This document shows, piece by piece, positions 18,201-25,729 of a stretch of DNA of 40,935 nucleotides (the first letter of the stretch is position 1; each line of letters begins with the position of its first letter). The translations under genes and the position numbers were made by a program. Below the pieces are notes generated by a model. That model saw only the letters and a program-made list of their open reading frames with translations, searched no databases and was not told where the DNA came from. Origin of the DNA: a virus; IMG/VR virus record IMGVR_UViG_3300042147_000001, positions 1 through 40,935 of that record. One strand, given 5' to 3'.

Positions 18201-19419
18201 CCTGCGTGAGATGACCACCTGGGGCTCCAAGATCAAACCGGAGCAACTCAAGGAAATGCACGGTCTCATCTTTGGCCGGGAACTGGATGATGCTATCCGT
18301 CCTCGTCGGGCTGACATCGTGGATCGACTGAGATCTCAAGGTGCCTCTAACGTTGCCGCTTCGATGGTCGGTACGGTGAAGTTTGGGACTCAGGAATTGG
18401 CTGCTCGCAGTCCGTTCACCAAGATGCTAACTGAGACCTCGAACTACATCATTGAGGCTGGCCGTCAAGGTGCCCTTATGGACATGATCAAGGCTGCTCA
18501 CGGTAGCGAGGCGAAGATCTTCACGTCCGAGCGGTTGAACCAACTGTCCATCACACCGGCTCAGTTCAGCGGGATCAAGAGCGCCATCAAGCAACACATC
18601 GTCCCTGACGGTGATGGCTGGAAGATCAAGGATGCAGTTGCTCTGCGCAATGACCCACGGACCATGGACATCTGGCGCCTGGGTGACAAGGTGGCCGATG
18701 AGACGATCCTTCGTCCTCACAAGCTGTCCTCACAGGACTCGAAGGCTCTGGGCGCTGGCTGGCACATGGCGCTCCAGTTCAAGAAGTTCGTCTTGCGGAC
18801 CCTCAACGCTCGCCTCGTCCGGGGCTTCTATAACTCGACGAAGAATGGTCAGGCGCTGGACACAGCCTTGCAGGTCGCCATCTCTACGGGCCTCGCTACG
18901 TCCTTCTATGTAGCGCAACGCTACGTCCAAGCTCAAGGGATGCCTCAGGAAGCCCGCAAGGACTTCTTAGCGAACAGCCTCTCGAAGGAGATGATTGGCT
19001 GGGCTGCGCTGTCCCGGGGGAACATCATTGGGGCGCCTATTGGTGTCGCAAACTTCTTCCTCGCTCCATTGGGTTTCGACCCGGCAGCCGCTGTGCGCAC
19101 CTCGATCCTCCCAAGGGGACCAGAGTTCGTGAAGCGAGACCACCCAACCCGTTACAGCCCATTACGCTCTGATGGTGTCACTGCGCCTCTCTCTCGGGTA
19201 CTCGAACAGGTCCCATCTGCTGGCATTCTGGGATCTGCCTATCAGGTCGGTGCAAACGCTGACGGCATCTGGAATAACTCACCTCGCAACTCTCAGGAGC
19301 TGGGCTACATGACCGGTCTCTACAACGGCCTGCGTGGTCTCGTACCTAACGACCCACTCACCCAGCGCGCTCTATCGGCAATCATGCAGGAGCAAGGCAT
19401 GGAATACCGCAAGCGATAA
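15232..19419 (+). CDS. 16: internal virion protein D with lytic transglycosylase domain (gp16)
   Basis: A 1395-residue homologue of T7 gp16 (1318). The N-terminal ~150 residues are a lytic transglycosylase (SLT) domain: catalytic Glu42 in NESSFNPNAKS, then GPRGLGQFTAATGRAYGL and ALAYNQGNGRLG, used to open peptidoglycan during DNA ejection. The rest matches T7 gp16 closely, e.g. EEGRNYMxNLLDVA, SASNPxNPKTL-type and GKFGATASDI, DKAYGISH, FLEARNLFDSD, LVPNDPLTQ near the end. The extra length is mainly an insertion around residues 414-500 carrying three related short repeats that T7 gp16 lacks. AAAGGAGG (15219-15226) precedes ATG 15232. The stop TAA starts the next promoter. Confidence 0.97.
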   Translation: MSRKDEYAKLLANGTPYDQMIRDAADQNGVDYAYLHKKIFNESSFNPNAKSPTGPRGLGQFTAATGRAYGLVTDADFMDPQKSINASAALTRDLLGTYKGDYLKAALAYNQGNGRLGSPQLAALDRGDFSKISEEGRNYMANLLDVAGESPSRKWFSEPSAPKQNGEFEQATQGLTKAPQVERGNSKGPQGFNLSLGDAPQTQQTFQEKEFAQNGPVDDSWFKNFMPGVEASIDNSWGGSKLRDLFREEEHDPLADYSAVQPMWDDQDYELIRQEGVPPSMFPFIMDRTKGVKAEIPNAIKVAKENYANEQTIMKSGIGTQITGGVFSAPLDPVSYVPVPGAAGATFAGRVAKQAAFTSGLSVGSEALRSDTLGVEAHYAAAAVGGAVMGGGMAAILDKYIAKGVSNVKARPDMDDADLEAILARHGESSEKNAVIPLDDGMEPTVAKPREDAQDDDYLEKILGMHGERLTRQEGLKDLPDDSIENILAKHSEASEPNEFYGTTARLQAREAARTTGQDDPTRMPWNSDDVPQSHDGVDFVDVPGEPGAVRLRDGSIISAFNPLNPKTLRMVAQLEPERSARGFNLGAIAEIGYTLNRTEDESIRKIGGQLFRSTVQTESGTNGKFGATASDIIERIRGEDHLRYGKLNDLTERVLKEDPAYAMQAGVVAKREKAYRRVAEAIEDQSKVKQGQLSKQERELMDLINEHFTRKQDMLQNPAQFGNAEATSLLDSTRHAGSYVPNVYDDAAKAIHINKFGGEDGLQRAIQESWLASYASRPAVKARIDKMVKEAIEKEGKVATPEAIKAAVTKYANDKAYGISHTSDFNRSSMIDDGLNSLVGAENNNFLEARNLFDSDMPVPLSDGSTFAVNDLRMFDLPKVMSSYDRRINGDVGIMGAMGKDTAALKQEVLDIRTKQGNSKDIDALESAVKLLTGRARRDPDSTFGTALRSLNDLSFFTKNAYMAAQNFTEIAGMITNGHLRMMMHGVPFLREMTTWGSKIKPEQLKEMHGLIFGRELDDAIRPRRADIVDRLRSQGASNVAASMVGTVKFGTQELAARSPFTKMLTETSNYIIEAGRQGALMDMIKAAHGSEAKIFTSERLNQLSITPAQFSGIKSAIKQHIVPDGDGWKIKDAVALRNDPRTMDIWRLGDKVADETILRPHKLSSQDSKALGAGWHMALQFKKFVLRTLNARLVRGFYNSTKNGQALDTALQVAISTGLATSFYVAQRYVQAQGMPQEARKDFLANSLSKEMIGWAALSRGNIIGAPIGVANFFLAPLGFDPAAAVRTSILPRGPEFVKRDHPTRYSPLRSDGVTAPLSRVLEQVPSAGILGSAYQVGANADGIWNNSPRNSQELGYMTGLYNGLRGLVPNDPLTQRALSAIMQEQGMEYRKR
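16471..16725 (+). repeat. three degenerate in-frame repeats inside gp16
   Basis: Within gp16 residues ~414-497, a unit of the form D-x-x-L/I-E-x-I-L-x-x-H-G/S-E occurs three times: LEAILARHGE, LEKILGMHGE and IENILAKHSE, spaced by about 40 and 30 residues and separated by acidic, Pro-containing linkers. The region lies where T7 gp16 passes directly into its RLEARETAR segment. Confidence 0.8.
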
Positions 19420-19439
19420 AACCCCTCACTATTGCGACA
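19417..19439 (+). promoter_or_regulatory. phage promoter, phi17-like (late type)
   Basis: TAAAACCCCTCACTATT with +1 G at 19434 (GCGACA). Begins on the gp16 stop codon and precedes the tail fibre gene, like phi17 in T7. A at -3. Confidence 0.94.
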
Positions 19440-19450
19440 CACAACCTACA

Positions 19451-19500
19451 GCCCAGTCCTCTGGCGTTCCTTCGTGGAGCGTTACGTCTGGGCCTTTTTT
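19451..19500 (+). terminator. hairpin plus T run between phi17 promoter and fibre gene
   Basis: GCCCAG (19451-19456) pairs with CTGGGC (19488-19493), enclosing an inner stem GCGTTCC/GGAGCGT with a TTCGT loop; CTTTTTT follows at 19494-19500. It has the form of an intrinsic terminator but lies only 17 bases after the promoter start, so it may attenuate fibre expression, stop transcripts arriving from upstream, or act as an RNA-processing or stability element. Confidence 0.55.
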
Positions 19501-19517
19501 ATTACAAGGAGGAACAC

Positions 19518-21770
19518 ATGGCAGAAACTCAAAAGTCCATTGCGACCTATGCACTGAATGGCGCTCAGTTGGACTTTCCGATTCCATTCGAGTACCTCGC
19601 TCGGAAGTTCATTGTGGTCACGTTGGTAGGAACCGACACACTGCCAAGCAAGGTGCTGATCCTTACGGACGACTATCGGTTCACATCGCCAAATCAGATC
19701 ACCTTGAACAGGGCTTGGGGTCCAGGCGATGGCTACACCTTGATCGAGATCCGCCGATTCACATCCGCGACTGATCGACTGGTGAACTTCTCTGATGGCT
19801 CAATTCTTCGTGCATACGACATGAACACCTCGCAGATCCAATCCCTGCACATCGCTGAGGAAGCCCGTGACGTTTCCAATACGGCCCTCCTTCGGGACTT
19901 GGTTTCGTGGAATGCCGCTGGCCTGCGAATCCGTAACGTGGCGAACCCTGTCAATCCTCAAGACGCTGCCACGAAGAACTATGTGGACAGCACCAGTGCG
20001 ACCGATAAGGCTTACCTTGAGACGCAGCTCAGTAGGACAGTCCGTGGGCTTCCCGGTGAGATCGTTGGACTTATGCCTTCGGCCTCCTTACGGGCCGGTA
20101 AGGTCATGGCCTTTGACGCCTTTGGGAACCCCTCAGTGATGGCCCCAGTGACCGGCTCTGGGACTGAGCTGGCGATTGACCTTGCGAGCCCCTTGAAGGG
20201 CGCCAATATGGTTGGTTGGCTGCGCCAGAAGCCGGTCACCGCGAGCACAACTGTCGGCCTCATCCTGTCCACTATGGTCGTCAGTATCTGGGAGTATGCC
20301 AACTTGGTCGTTAGTAAGCCGACCTTATTGGACCCAGCAACATGGGATTGGACCCCAGCCTTGGTGGCCGCCTGCGCTAAAGTGAACAATGGTGGTGGGA
20401 CACTCTACTTCCCTGAGGGTCTCTATAAGGTGTCCCCAACGGGTAACGGCGTGCTGGTCTACAGTACCCGGATCACCGGTAGCCGTGGAGCAACGCTGTC
20501 ATGCCTTACCAACAGCCTGTTTGAATTGGGTGATCGGGTCTATGCGGATGGTTTTCAAGTTGACTTCCCGAACGTTACTGGACCTCAGGCGGCTGGCGAT
20601 GCGGTTGTATTCCGTGGGCGGCTAATTGCGGCTGGCGCTGTTCCCCAGTTCTGCGACTTGCGGAATATCAACGTCGTAAAGTGCGGCACATTCCTGCATG
20701 GAGCCGCAACATCCGGGTTCTTCTCATGCACGGTGCATAACATCCGGGCCCGATGTGCTGGCTGGGGTATCAATCTCTCGAACCCCACTCGAACCCAGAA
20801 CGTCTATATCAACAACTACTTCCAGCCCCCTGCTGGTATTCGTGCCCCTGGCATTATCCGTCTTGTTGGTGAGGAAGTTGGCTCAACATTCCTCGGGTTG
20901 AACCTTGAGCAAGGCGAAGTATCCGGCCCGGTCTTTGATGTTGAAAACCTGACCTGCTCAATCACTGACTTGCACATTGAAGCATTGCGGATGTTTGGCG
21001 ACAACGCATGGATTCGTCAGAAGAACTCAACCTTGAGATTCACGAATGGGATTGAATTCTGGTATTGCTCGTTTGGTTCCTATGTAATCGGTGGGGCCAC
21101 TCAGTCATCCAGTTTATTCCAAGTGAGACTCGGGCCACAATCATCGCCTCCGTATAACATCCGTGCCTCTGTCATTGACGTTCCACACATTGACGTTAAA
21201 GGTATTAACTTCAGAGACCCGTCAGGTTTTACCGATGGATGGGTGACCGAACTTAACTTCAACTTCGTGTCTGAGGTAAATGAAGGAGCGGCCTCTGTAC
21301 GTCCAACGGTCATCTTCAGGAACTACAGCCGCCAAACTTGGCTGAGTGACTTTGCAAAGTATGCCGACTTCCCTGTCAGTGCCCCAACAGTCACTGTGGT
21401 TAAGCCGACTACCATGTATATCGACCTGACACTGAAGGGCGCGTGGGCGCTGCCAGGAGGCGGCAAGTCTGTTCGGTTCTACACGACCTACGACGAGAAG
21501 CTGCGCAAGTGGCACGTATACGCTCAGTTCGTATTGGGCAACCACGACCGTTCTGTTCCAACCATCTTGGACCTCACCTCAGTGGTGTTGCCCGTTCAGC
21601 GCATGTTCTTCCCAGCGATGATTGATGCTGGCCTTGAGATGGGCGCGTGGGTGCGAGTTGGTTACAACGCTGTGACCCTCACAGCAATCAATACGACACG
21701 CGTGGGCGACGCTGGGGCTGTGGCTTCGGCTTCTAACCAACTTCCTATCACCCTCGACTACTACGTCTAA
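19518..21770 (+). CDS. 17: tail fibre with T7-type anchor and beta-helix-like receptor domain (gp17)
   Basis: A 750-residue receptor-binding protein. Residues 1-~150 are the T7 tail-fibre anchor (ATYALNGAQLDFPIPFEYLARKF, GxTLIEIRR, FSDGSxLRAYDMNxSQIQSLHIAEEARD), which attaches to the tail. NPVNPQDAATKNYVDS then marks a linker. From ~residue 275 the sequence changes to WTPALVAACAKVNNGGGTLYFPEG-type, the start of a pectate-lyase-like beta-helix seen in many phage tailspike depolymerases, rather than the rod and tip of T7 gp17. The C-terminal ~150 residues match nothing I recognise. By eye, codon use from ~20600 to 21400 is more AT-rich than in neighbours, consistent with domain exchange. AAGGAGG lies at 19506-19512. 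Confidence 0.9.
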   Translation: MAETQKSIATYALNGAQLDFPIPFEYLARKFIVVTLVGTDTLPSKVLILTDDYRFTSPNQITLNRAWGPGDGYTLIEIRRFTSATDRLVNFSDGSILRAYDMNTSQIQSLHIAEEARDVSNTALLRDLVSWNAAGLRIRNVANPVNPQDAATKNYVDSTSATDKAYLETQLSRTVRGLPGEIVGLMPSASLRAGKVMAFDAFGNPSVMAPVTGSGTELAIDLASPLKGANMVGWLRQKPVTASTTVGLILSTMVVSIWEYANLVVSKPTLLDPATWDWTPALVAACAKVNNGGGTLYFPEGLYKVSPTGNGVLVYSTRITGSRGATLSCLTNSLFELGDRVYADGFQVDFPNVTGPQAAGDAVVFRGRLIAAGAVPQFCDLRNINVVKCGTFLHGAATSGFFSCTVHNIRARCAGWGINLSNPTRTQNVYINNYFQPPAGIRAPGIIRLVGEEVGSTFLGLNLEQGEVSGPVFDVENLTCSITDLHIEALRMFGDNAWIRQKNSTLRFTNGIEFWYCSFGSYVIGGATQSSSLFQVRLGPQSSPPYNIRASVIDVPHIDVKGINFRDPSGFTDGWVTELNFNFVSEVNEGAASVRPTVIFRNYSRQTWLSDFAKYADFPVSAPTVTVVKPTTMYIDLTLKGAWALPGGGKSVRFYTTYDEKLRKWHVYAQFVLGNHDRSVPTILDLTSVVLPVQRMFFPAMIDAGLEMGAWVRVGYNAVTLTAINTTRVGDAGAVASASNQLPITLDYYV

Positions 21771-21787
21771 CTCCCAAGGAGGACTTA

Positions 21788-22000
21788 ATGATCCAAATCG
21801 ACTTTAACAATGGTGTGGTCCAAGCGACCCCCGTTGTTGGAGCCGCTGTGACTGACGTGGCAGCCCGTTTGTTCCTGGGCTTGTCACCTTCAGAGTGGTT
21901 CTACGCATCCGCTGTTCTGTACTCCCTCGTGATGACTGTCATCGTGGTCTACAAAACTATCAAAGAAGAGAAACGCAAAGATAAGGAGGCTGACAAGTGA
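21788..22000 (+). CDS. 17.5: class II holin (gp17.5)
   Basis: A 70-residue homologue of T7 gp17.5, the holin that opens the inner membrane at lysis. The FNNxxxxAxPxVGxxVxDVxARLFxGLSxxEWFY pattern matches T7 across the N-terminal half. A membrane span at about residues 38-56 (FYASAVLYSLVMTVIVVY) is followed by a charged Lys/Glu tail. CAAGGAGG at 21775-21782 gives the start. Its stop overlaps the GTG start of the small terminase gene. Confidence 0.95.
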   Translation: MIQIDFNNGVVQATPVVGAAVTDVAARLFLGLSPSEWFYASAVLYSLVMTVIVVYKTIKEEKRKDKEADK

Positions 22001-22257
22001 ATGATAATACCCTTGAGAAACTCCTTGAGGCGCTCGATACGGTAGCTGCTCGATCCATGTTGGCCGACCTGAAGGATGAGAACAAGCGCACCCCTCAGCT
22101 CTACAATGCGGTCGGTAAGTTACTGGAGCGTCACAAGTTCACCATCGCTAAGTTGAAGCCTGACGAGTCCCTTCTGGGTGATCTCGCTGAGGCCCTCAAT
22201 GAAGTCCCCGATTTGACTGACGATGAACTTTACGGTTCGCCTGACGTTCGCCACTAA
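21997..22257 (+). CDS. 18: small terminase subunit (gp18)
   Basis: An 86-residue homologue of T7 gp18 (89), the small terminase subunit that works with gp19 in concatemer recognition and packaging. It starts at GTG 21997, overlapping the holin stop, with AAGGAGG at 21983-21989 placed seven bases upstream; the nearby ATG at 22001 is out of frame. The product is short, acidic and helical, with an ELL-x-RHKF-type middle and an LTDDELYG C-terminus. Location between holin and spanin genes matches T7. Confidence 0.9.
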   Translation: MNDNTLEKLLEALDTVAARSMLADLKDENKRTPQLYNAVGKLLERHKFTIAKLKPDESLLGDLAEALNEVPDLTDDELYGSPDVRH

Positions 22258-22261
22258 TAGG

Positions 22262-22307
22262 AGCCCCATATGTTGAACCTTAAAGAGTTCGTCATGTGGG
22301 GCTTTTT
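22262..22307 (+). promoter_or_regulatory. hairpin with T run that encloses the Rz start codon
   Basis: AGCCCCATATG (22262-22272) pairs over 11 bp (one G-T) with CATGTGGGGCT (22293-22303), followed by a T run to 22307. The ATG of the Rz gene (22270-22272) forms the loop-side end of the left arm and the ribosome site GGAG overlaps its base. It could act as an intrinsic terminator after gene 18, a translational brake on Rz, or both. Confidence 0.6.
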
Positions 22308-22737
22308 GGTATTGGCAGGTCTCGGCCTGACTTACGCCAAGGGGCACTCAGATGCAACGGACACCCTAACGATCAAACATCAAACCGAACAACTCGCAGC
22401 CTTAAGGCAACTGGAGGTGGAACGTGACACAACCCAAAGAGCCCTCGCAGATCTCTCGAAGAACTGGCAAGCCTATCTTGCAACGAGCACGGCATCTGCT
22501 GATCGGACTATTCATGGTCTGCGTAGCGATGGTATCCGGCTGTCAGTCAACCTCGCAGATGCAACCGTCCGTTGCGTCACGGGTGACGGTCGATCCCTCA
22601 GCGATGGTCGCGCCGAACTTCGAGAAGACGTTAGTCAATTTCTTATCGGAGAAGCCCAGCGAGCAGACGCCCAAGTGAAGTATCTGCAAGGAACCATTAA
22701 GACCCTACAAGGAGGACTCAATGAGCAAACCCCGTGA
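22270..22737 (+). CDS. 18.5: inner-membrane spanin Rz (gp18.5)
   Basis: A 155-residue i-spanin. An N-terminal signal-anchor ([16 protein letters not shown], residues 8-23) is followed by a long periplasmic helical region rich in Gln, Glu and Arg, as in T7 gp18.5. With Rz1 it bridges inner and outer membranes to complete lysis. Features like [14 protein letters not shown] and DGRAELRED resemble T7. The ATG lies inside an 11-bp hairpin stem. The Rz1 gene is nested within it in another frame, and its 3' end overlaps gene 19 by 17 bases. Confidence 0.92.
   Translation: MLNLKEFVMWGFLVLAGLGLTYAKGHSDATDTLTIKHQTEQLAALRQLEVERDTTQRALADLSKNWQAYLATSTASADRTIHGLRSDGIRLSVNLADATVRCVTGDGRSLSDGRAELREDVSQFLIGEAQRADAQVKYLQGTIKTLQGGLNEQTP
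22424..22678 (+). CDS. 18.7: outer-membrane lipoprotein spanin Rz1 (gp18.7), nested in Rz
   Basis: An 84-residue o-spanin lying entirely inside the Rz gene in a different frame. It starts at GTG 22424 with GGAGG at 22413-22417. The signal sequence [16 protein letters not shown] ends in a lipobox with the lipidated cysteine at residue 40, and LIGLFxxCVAxxSGC matches T7 gp18.7 closely. The mature part is about 45 residues with few charged residues near the lipid anchor. The nested layout is the classic Rz/Rz1 arrangement. Confidence 0.93.
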   Translation: MTQPKEPSQISRRTGKPILQRARHLLIGLFMVCVAMVSGCQSTSQMQPSVASRVTVDPSAMVAPNFEKTLVNFLSEKPSEQTPK

Positions 22738-24466
22738 TGGGGCCTACGACATCGCACTAATCAAAAGGTCATTCGTGGCCTTTCTTTTTGTCTTGTGGAG
22801 AGCCCTTAACCTACCAAAACCAACCAAGTGTCAGATCGACATGGCGAAGTCCATCTCTGGAGAGTCAGAGCGTCGATTTATCCTTCAAGCCTTTCGAGGC
22901 ATCGGCAAGTCCTTCATCACCTGCGCCTTCGTGGTGTGGAAGCTCTGGAACAATCCAGATCTCAAGTTCCTCATCGTGTCTGCCTCTAAAGAGCGTGCGG
23001 ATGCGAACAGTATCTTCATCAAGCGCATCATCGACCTGTTGCCGTTCCTGCATGAGTTGAAGCCCCGCAATGGGCAACGTGACTCTGCACTGGCCTTCGA
23101 TGTTGGCTTAGCGAAACCCGACCACTCCCCTTCTGTGAAGTCTGTAGGTATCACCGGGCAACTGACTGGTAGCCGTGCTGACATCCTGATCGCGGATGAC
23201 GTTGAGGTTCCAAACAACAGCGGCACACAGGCAGCCCGAGACTACCTCGGAGAACTCGTTAAGGAGTTCGATGCGATCCTGAAGCCGGGTGGAACGATCA
23301 TCTATCTGGGCACCCCTCAGACCGAGATGACCCTCTATCGTGAGCTGGAGAACCGTGGCTACGTCACAACGATCTGGCCTGCGAGATACCCAAGGGATCA
23401 AGCTGACTGGGACTCCTACGGCCCACGGCTGGCTCCTATGCTCGCTAAGGAACTCAAAGAGGACCCACGGATCTTCTGGGAACCTACAGACCCTATTCGA
23501 TTCGATGACAAGGACTTGCGTGAGCGGGAACTCTCCTACGGGAAGGGTGGCTTCGCCTTGCAGTTCATGCTCAACCCGAACCTCTCGGATATGGAGAAGT
23601 ACCCTCTCAAGCTGCGTGACTTCATCGTGGGGACGTTTGCCCTCGATAAAGGACCAACCATGCTGACTTGGCTGCCAAACACGGCCAACGAGTGCAAGGG
23701 CGTTCCTCTGGTGGGCCTCAAAGGTGACCGCTTCCACAAGTACGAACAGGTCGGCCAGGGCATGGCAATGTACGCCCAGAAGATCCTCGTGATCGACCCA
23801 AGTGGTCGTGGCAAGGATGAGACCGGCTATGCAGTCCTGTACTCGCTGAACGGCTACATCTTCCTGATGGACGCTGGTGGTTTCCGTGGTGGCTACGAGG
23901 ACACAACCCTTCAGGCCCTTGCGAACATCGCTAAGATCTACCGGGTCAATGAGGTCGTGATCGAGGGCAACTTCGGTGACGGTATGTACGTCAAGCTGAT
24001 CGCCCCTGTGATCGCCGCTACGTTCCCCTGTGCTGTCACTGAGGTTAAGTCCAAGGGTCAGAAAGAGATGCGTATCTGCGACGTTCTGGAGCCTGTACTG
24101 GGTAGCCACAAGCTGGTGATCCAAGAGTCTCTAATCGACAAGGACTATCGAACAGCCTTCAACAACGATGGCACCCTCGACACCGCCTATAGCCTCCTGT
24201 ACCAGCTCACACGGATCACCCGCGAGCGAGGCTCACTGGCCCATGATGACCGACTGGATGCCCTTGCAATCGGCGTACAGTTCTTCACAGACGCCATGGA
24301 GAAGGACTCGAAGGTAGGTGAGCAGGAGATGCTCGCTGAGTTCCTTGAGAGCCACCTTGAGAACGCCATGAGCGGCTATGAGGATGCCCGCAAGATCGCT
24401 ATCAGCGACACCATTGACATCATGTACGAAGACGATGGCACCATGACCAACTACATGGGCTGGTGA
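22721..24466 (+). CDS. 19: large terminase subunit (gp19)
   Basis: A 581-residue homologue of T7 gp19 (586), the packaging ATPase and nuclease. The ATPase domain has a Walker A-like FRGIGKS with Lys63 and a Walker [11 protein letters not shown]; the coupling region ([11 protein letters not shown]) follows. The RNase H-like nuclease has [26 protein letters not shown] and a C-terminal [17 protein letters not shown] at 22709-22715 precedes ATG 22721, which overlaps the Rz gene. It is the last gene before the genome-end region. Confidence 0.97.
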   Translation: MSKPRDGAYDIALIKRSFVAFLFVLWRALNLPKPTKCQIDMAKSISGESERRFILQAFRGIGKSFITCAFVVWKLWNNPDLKFLIVSASKERADANSIFIKRIIDLLPFLHELKPRNGQRDSALAFDVGLAKPDHSPSVKSVGITGQLTGSRADILIADDVEVPNNSGTQAARDYLGELVKEFDAILKPGGTIIYLGTPQTEMTLYRELENRGYVTTIWPARYPRDQADWDSYGPRLAPMLAKELKEDPRIFWEPTDPIRFDDKDLRERELSYGKGGFALQFMLNPNLSDMEKYPLKLRDFIVGTFALDKGPTMLTWLPNTANECKGVPLVGLKGDRFHKYEQVGQGMAMYAQKILVIDPSGRGKDETGYAVLYSLNGYIFLMDAGGFRGGYEDTTLQALANIAKIYRVNEVVIEGNFGDGMYVKLIAPVIAATFPCAVTEVKSKGQKEMRICDVLEPVLGSHKLVIQESLIDKDYRTAFNNDGTLDTAYSLLYQLTRITRERGSLAHDDRLDALAIGVQFFTDAMEKDSKVGEQEMLAEFLESHLENAMSGYEDARKIAISDTIDIMYEDDGTMTNYMGW

Positions 24467-24501
24467 GAAGTCTGCACGTTAGCGACACGTTCGACGAAGA
24501 T

Positions 24502-24524
24502 TAAAACCCCTCACTATTGGGAGA
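24502..24524 (+). promoter_or_regulatory. phage promoter, phi-OR-like
   Basis: TAAAACCCCTCACTATT with +1 G at 24519, then GGGAGAGA. This is the only promoter in the window with the strong T7-type GGGAGA start. It lies after gene 19, as phi-OR does in T7, where it serves as the right-end origin and in concatemer maturation. Confidence 0.94.
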
Positions 24525-24530
24525 GACCCC

Positions 24531-24554
24531 TCTGAGATACTTAAAGATCTCAGA
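24531..24554 (+). repeat. inverted repeat in the phi-OR leader
   Basis: TCTGAGAT (24531-24538) and ATCTCAGA (24547-24554) form a perfect 8-bp stem with loop ACTTAAAG, starting 13 bases into the phi-OR transcript. A related CTCTGAG ... CTTAAAGA ... CTCAGAG arrangement follows the promoter at 29182. Confidence 0.8.
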
Positions 24555-24670
24555 CACGTTCTCTACACATTAGGATTCCTCAGCATGAGGTCTGCCTAAT
24601 GCCCCAAGCTAAAGGACCATCGACCAAGGAAGGTCAATTATGAATTATCATCATAGGAGTGAACCAGACC

Positions 24671-24844
24671 ATGACCGTAGAGAAAGCCACCGTGCTGCTC
24701 GTACTGAAGCGGCTGGCTCTCTCACGGACTACCTACAAGCTCATTGGGCTCCTGATCGTAGCCTCTGGCGTAGCTCAAGGAACGATGGTAATGGAATGGG
24801 TCTCGACCTTCGTCTGTTTGGCTTCTGGTGGATGTGCTGAGTGA
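24671..24844 (+). CDS. 19.5: gp19.5-like small membrane protein
   Basis: A 57-residue protein between phi-OR and the genome-end repeats, the place of T7 gene 19.5 (49 residues). Both share an R-x-TY-K/R segment followed by a hydrophobic span (here LIGLLIVASGVAQG) and a short C-terminal stretch with a cysteine near the end. ATG 24671 is taken as start with AGGAG at 24655-24659. GTG 24659 is in frame but overlaps that site. No function is established for gp19.5. Confidence 0.65.
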   Translation: MTVEKATVLLVLKRLALSRTTYKLIGLLIVASGVAQGTMVMEWVSTFVCLASGGCAE

Positions 24845-24907
24845 CCAGCCGGAGCGGCTCATATTCGGCAGTGTTGACACACTACCTCTATGAGCAGTAA
24901 GATCAAC

Positions 24908-25003
24908 CCTAATGGTCTCCCTAATGATACCTCTCTAAGAGGTGTCCTAATGAGATCCTTAGGAGCTGATCACCTCAATGGTTCCCTTAAAGAGGACCTA
25001 ATG
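24908..25003 (+). repeat. CCTAATG short-word array (SRR-like)
   Basis: Exact CCTAATG occurs at 24908, 24920, 24946 and 24997, with a variant CCTCAATG near 24973 and an outlying copy at 24595. Spacing and word resemble the SRR/SRL short repeats that flank T7 terminal repeats. Confidence 0.75.
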
Positions 25004-25387
25004 AGAATCTGATAGAAAAATCTGAGAGACCACCTCTCATAAACAAACCCCGAGGATACCCCCCGTGTACCCCTCTCAGATCCTCTCTAAGGCACCTCAT
25101 CCCCATAATGGCACTGAAAGATTCATCCAGGGATCATGAATGAATCTCATGGGGATCATTATGGGCCCTCATGGTGAGGCTGTCAATAGGGTATCGTTGT
25201 GATCATCGTGAAGGTTTCTCATGGGGATCGTTGAGAAGGTGAGGGAATCTCATTGTGCCTATCTGTCTCTATCTGTATCAACTATTAGAGTCTCTACTCT
25301 AACCTCTAAGGGATCATTGAGGACTCTATAAGGTGACCACTGAGGCTCCCTGGTGAGGGCTGCCCTATAGGACACCTCTGAGGGCTA

Positions 25388-25431
25388 CCTAATGACGCCT
25401 ATAAGGAGCGCTCCTAATGATGACCCTAAGG
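25388..25431 (+). repeat. CCTAATG short-word array (SRL-like)
   Basis: CCTAATG at 25388 and 25413, plus CCCTAAGG near 25424. This second cluster lies just left of the host promoters, where SRL sits in T7. Confidence 0.6.
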
Positions 25432-25522
25432 CCCTGGTAGACCCTGGAGCGTTCTATATGGTGTTCCAGGCTGCTCTATAGCCTCAGTTGAAGGGATTGT
25501 GATTAGTTGGGATAATTAATGG

Positions 25523-25550
25523 TTGACAGTCCATGAGAAGTCTATAAGAT
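25523..25550 (+). promoter_or_regulatory. host sigma70-like early promoter 1
   Basis: Perfect -35 TTGACA at 25523-25528 and a -10 region TATAAGAT at 25543-25550 (16-bp spacing if TAAGAT is used). Right side of the genome-end region, upstream of all early genes. Confidence 0.75.
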
Positions 25551-25699
25551 GGGCCACATCAACAACGGAACAGCCCCAAGGGTCTCCCGGAGTTGCCAGA
25601 AGGTTAGTAGGGCCTGACTTGCGATCCTAAGGGTGCCAAGAGTCGATAAGGGTCTCCAAAGCCAACTGGATGTAACAAGGGCAAGGAAGAGACAACCGC

Positions 25700-25729
25700 T
25701 TGACACGATGCACCGCAGCATGATCAAAT
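25700..25729 (+). promoter_or_regulatory. host sigma70-like early promoter 2
   Basis: Perfect -35 TTGACA at 25700-25705 with a weaker -10 (TCAAAT, 25724-25729) preceded by an extended TG (25721-25722). Downstream sequence repeats that of early promoter 1. Confidence 0.65.

Larger units (their letters stand above)
24845..25500 (+). other. non-coding genome-end region, probable collapsed terminal repeat
   Basis: No convincing gene is seen. The stretch is dense in CCTAATG/CCTAAGG words, short palindromes and direct repeats: for example TCTCATGGGGATC at 25145-25157 and 25217-25229, and CCATAATG (25104-25111) inverted as CATTATGG (25157-25164). In T7-like genomes each terminal repeat is flanked by arrays of a short word (CCTAAAG in T7). 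A circular assembly keeps only one repeat copy, which should lie here between the left (24.9-25.0 kb) and right (25.39-25.42 kb) word clusters. Exact ends cannot be read from sequence alone. Confidence 0.7.

Noticed and set aside
20012-20389. Antisense ORF in the tail fibre gene
   Set aside because: Shadow frame with no signals; the sense frame is a recognisable tail fibre.
23108-24124. 338-codon antisense open frame across the large terminase gene
   Set aside because: Shadow of gp19; no family signature and no supporting signals on the minus strand.
24640-24840. Alternative ORF overlapping the 19.5-like gene
   Set aside because: Rich in Arg, Ser and Trp with no hydrophobic span; the other frame has a ribosome site, a membrane segment and resembles T7 gp19.5.
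24874-24900. TTGACA after the 19.5-like gene as another host promoter
   Set aside because: No acceptable -10 box at 15-19 bases and the location is left of the genome-end repeats.
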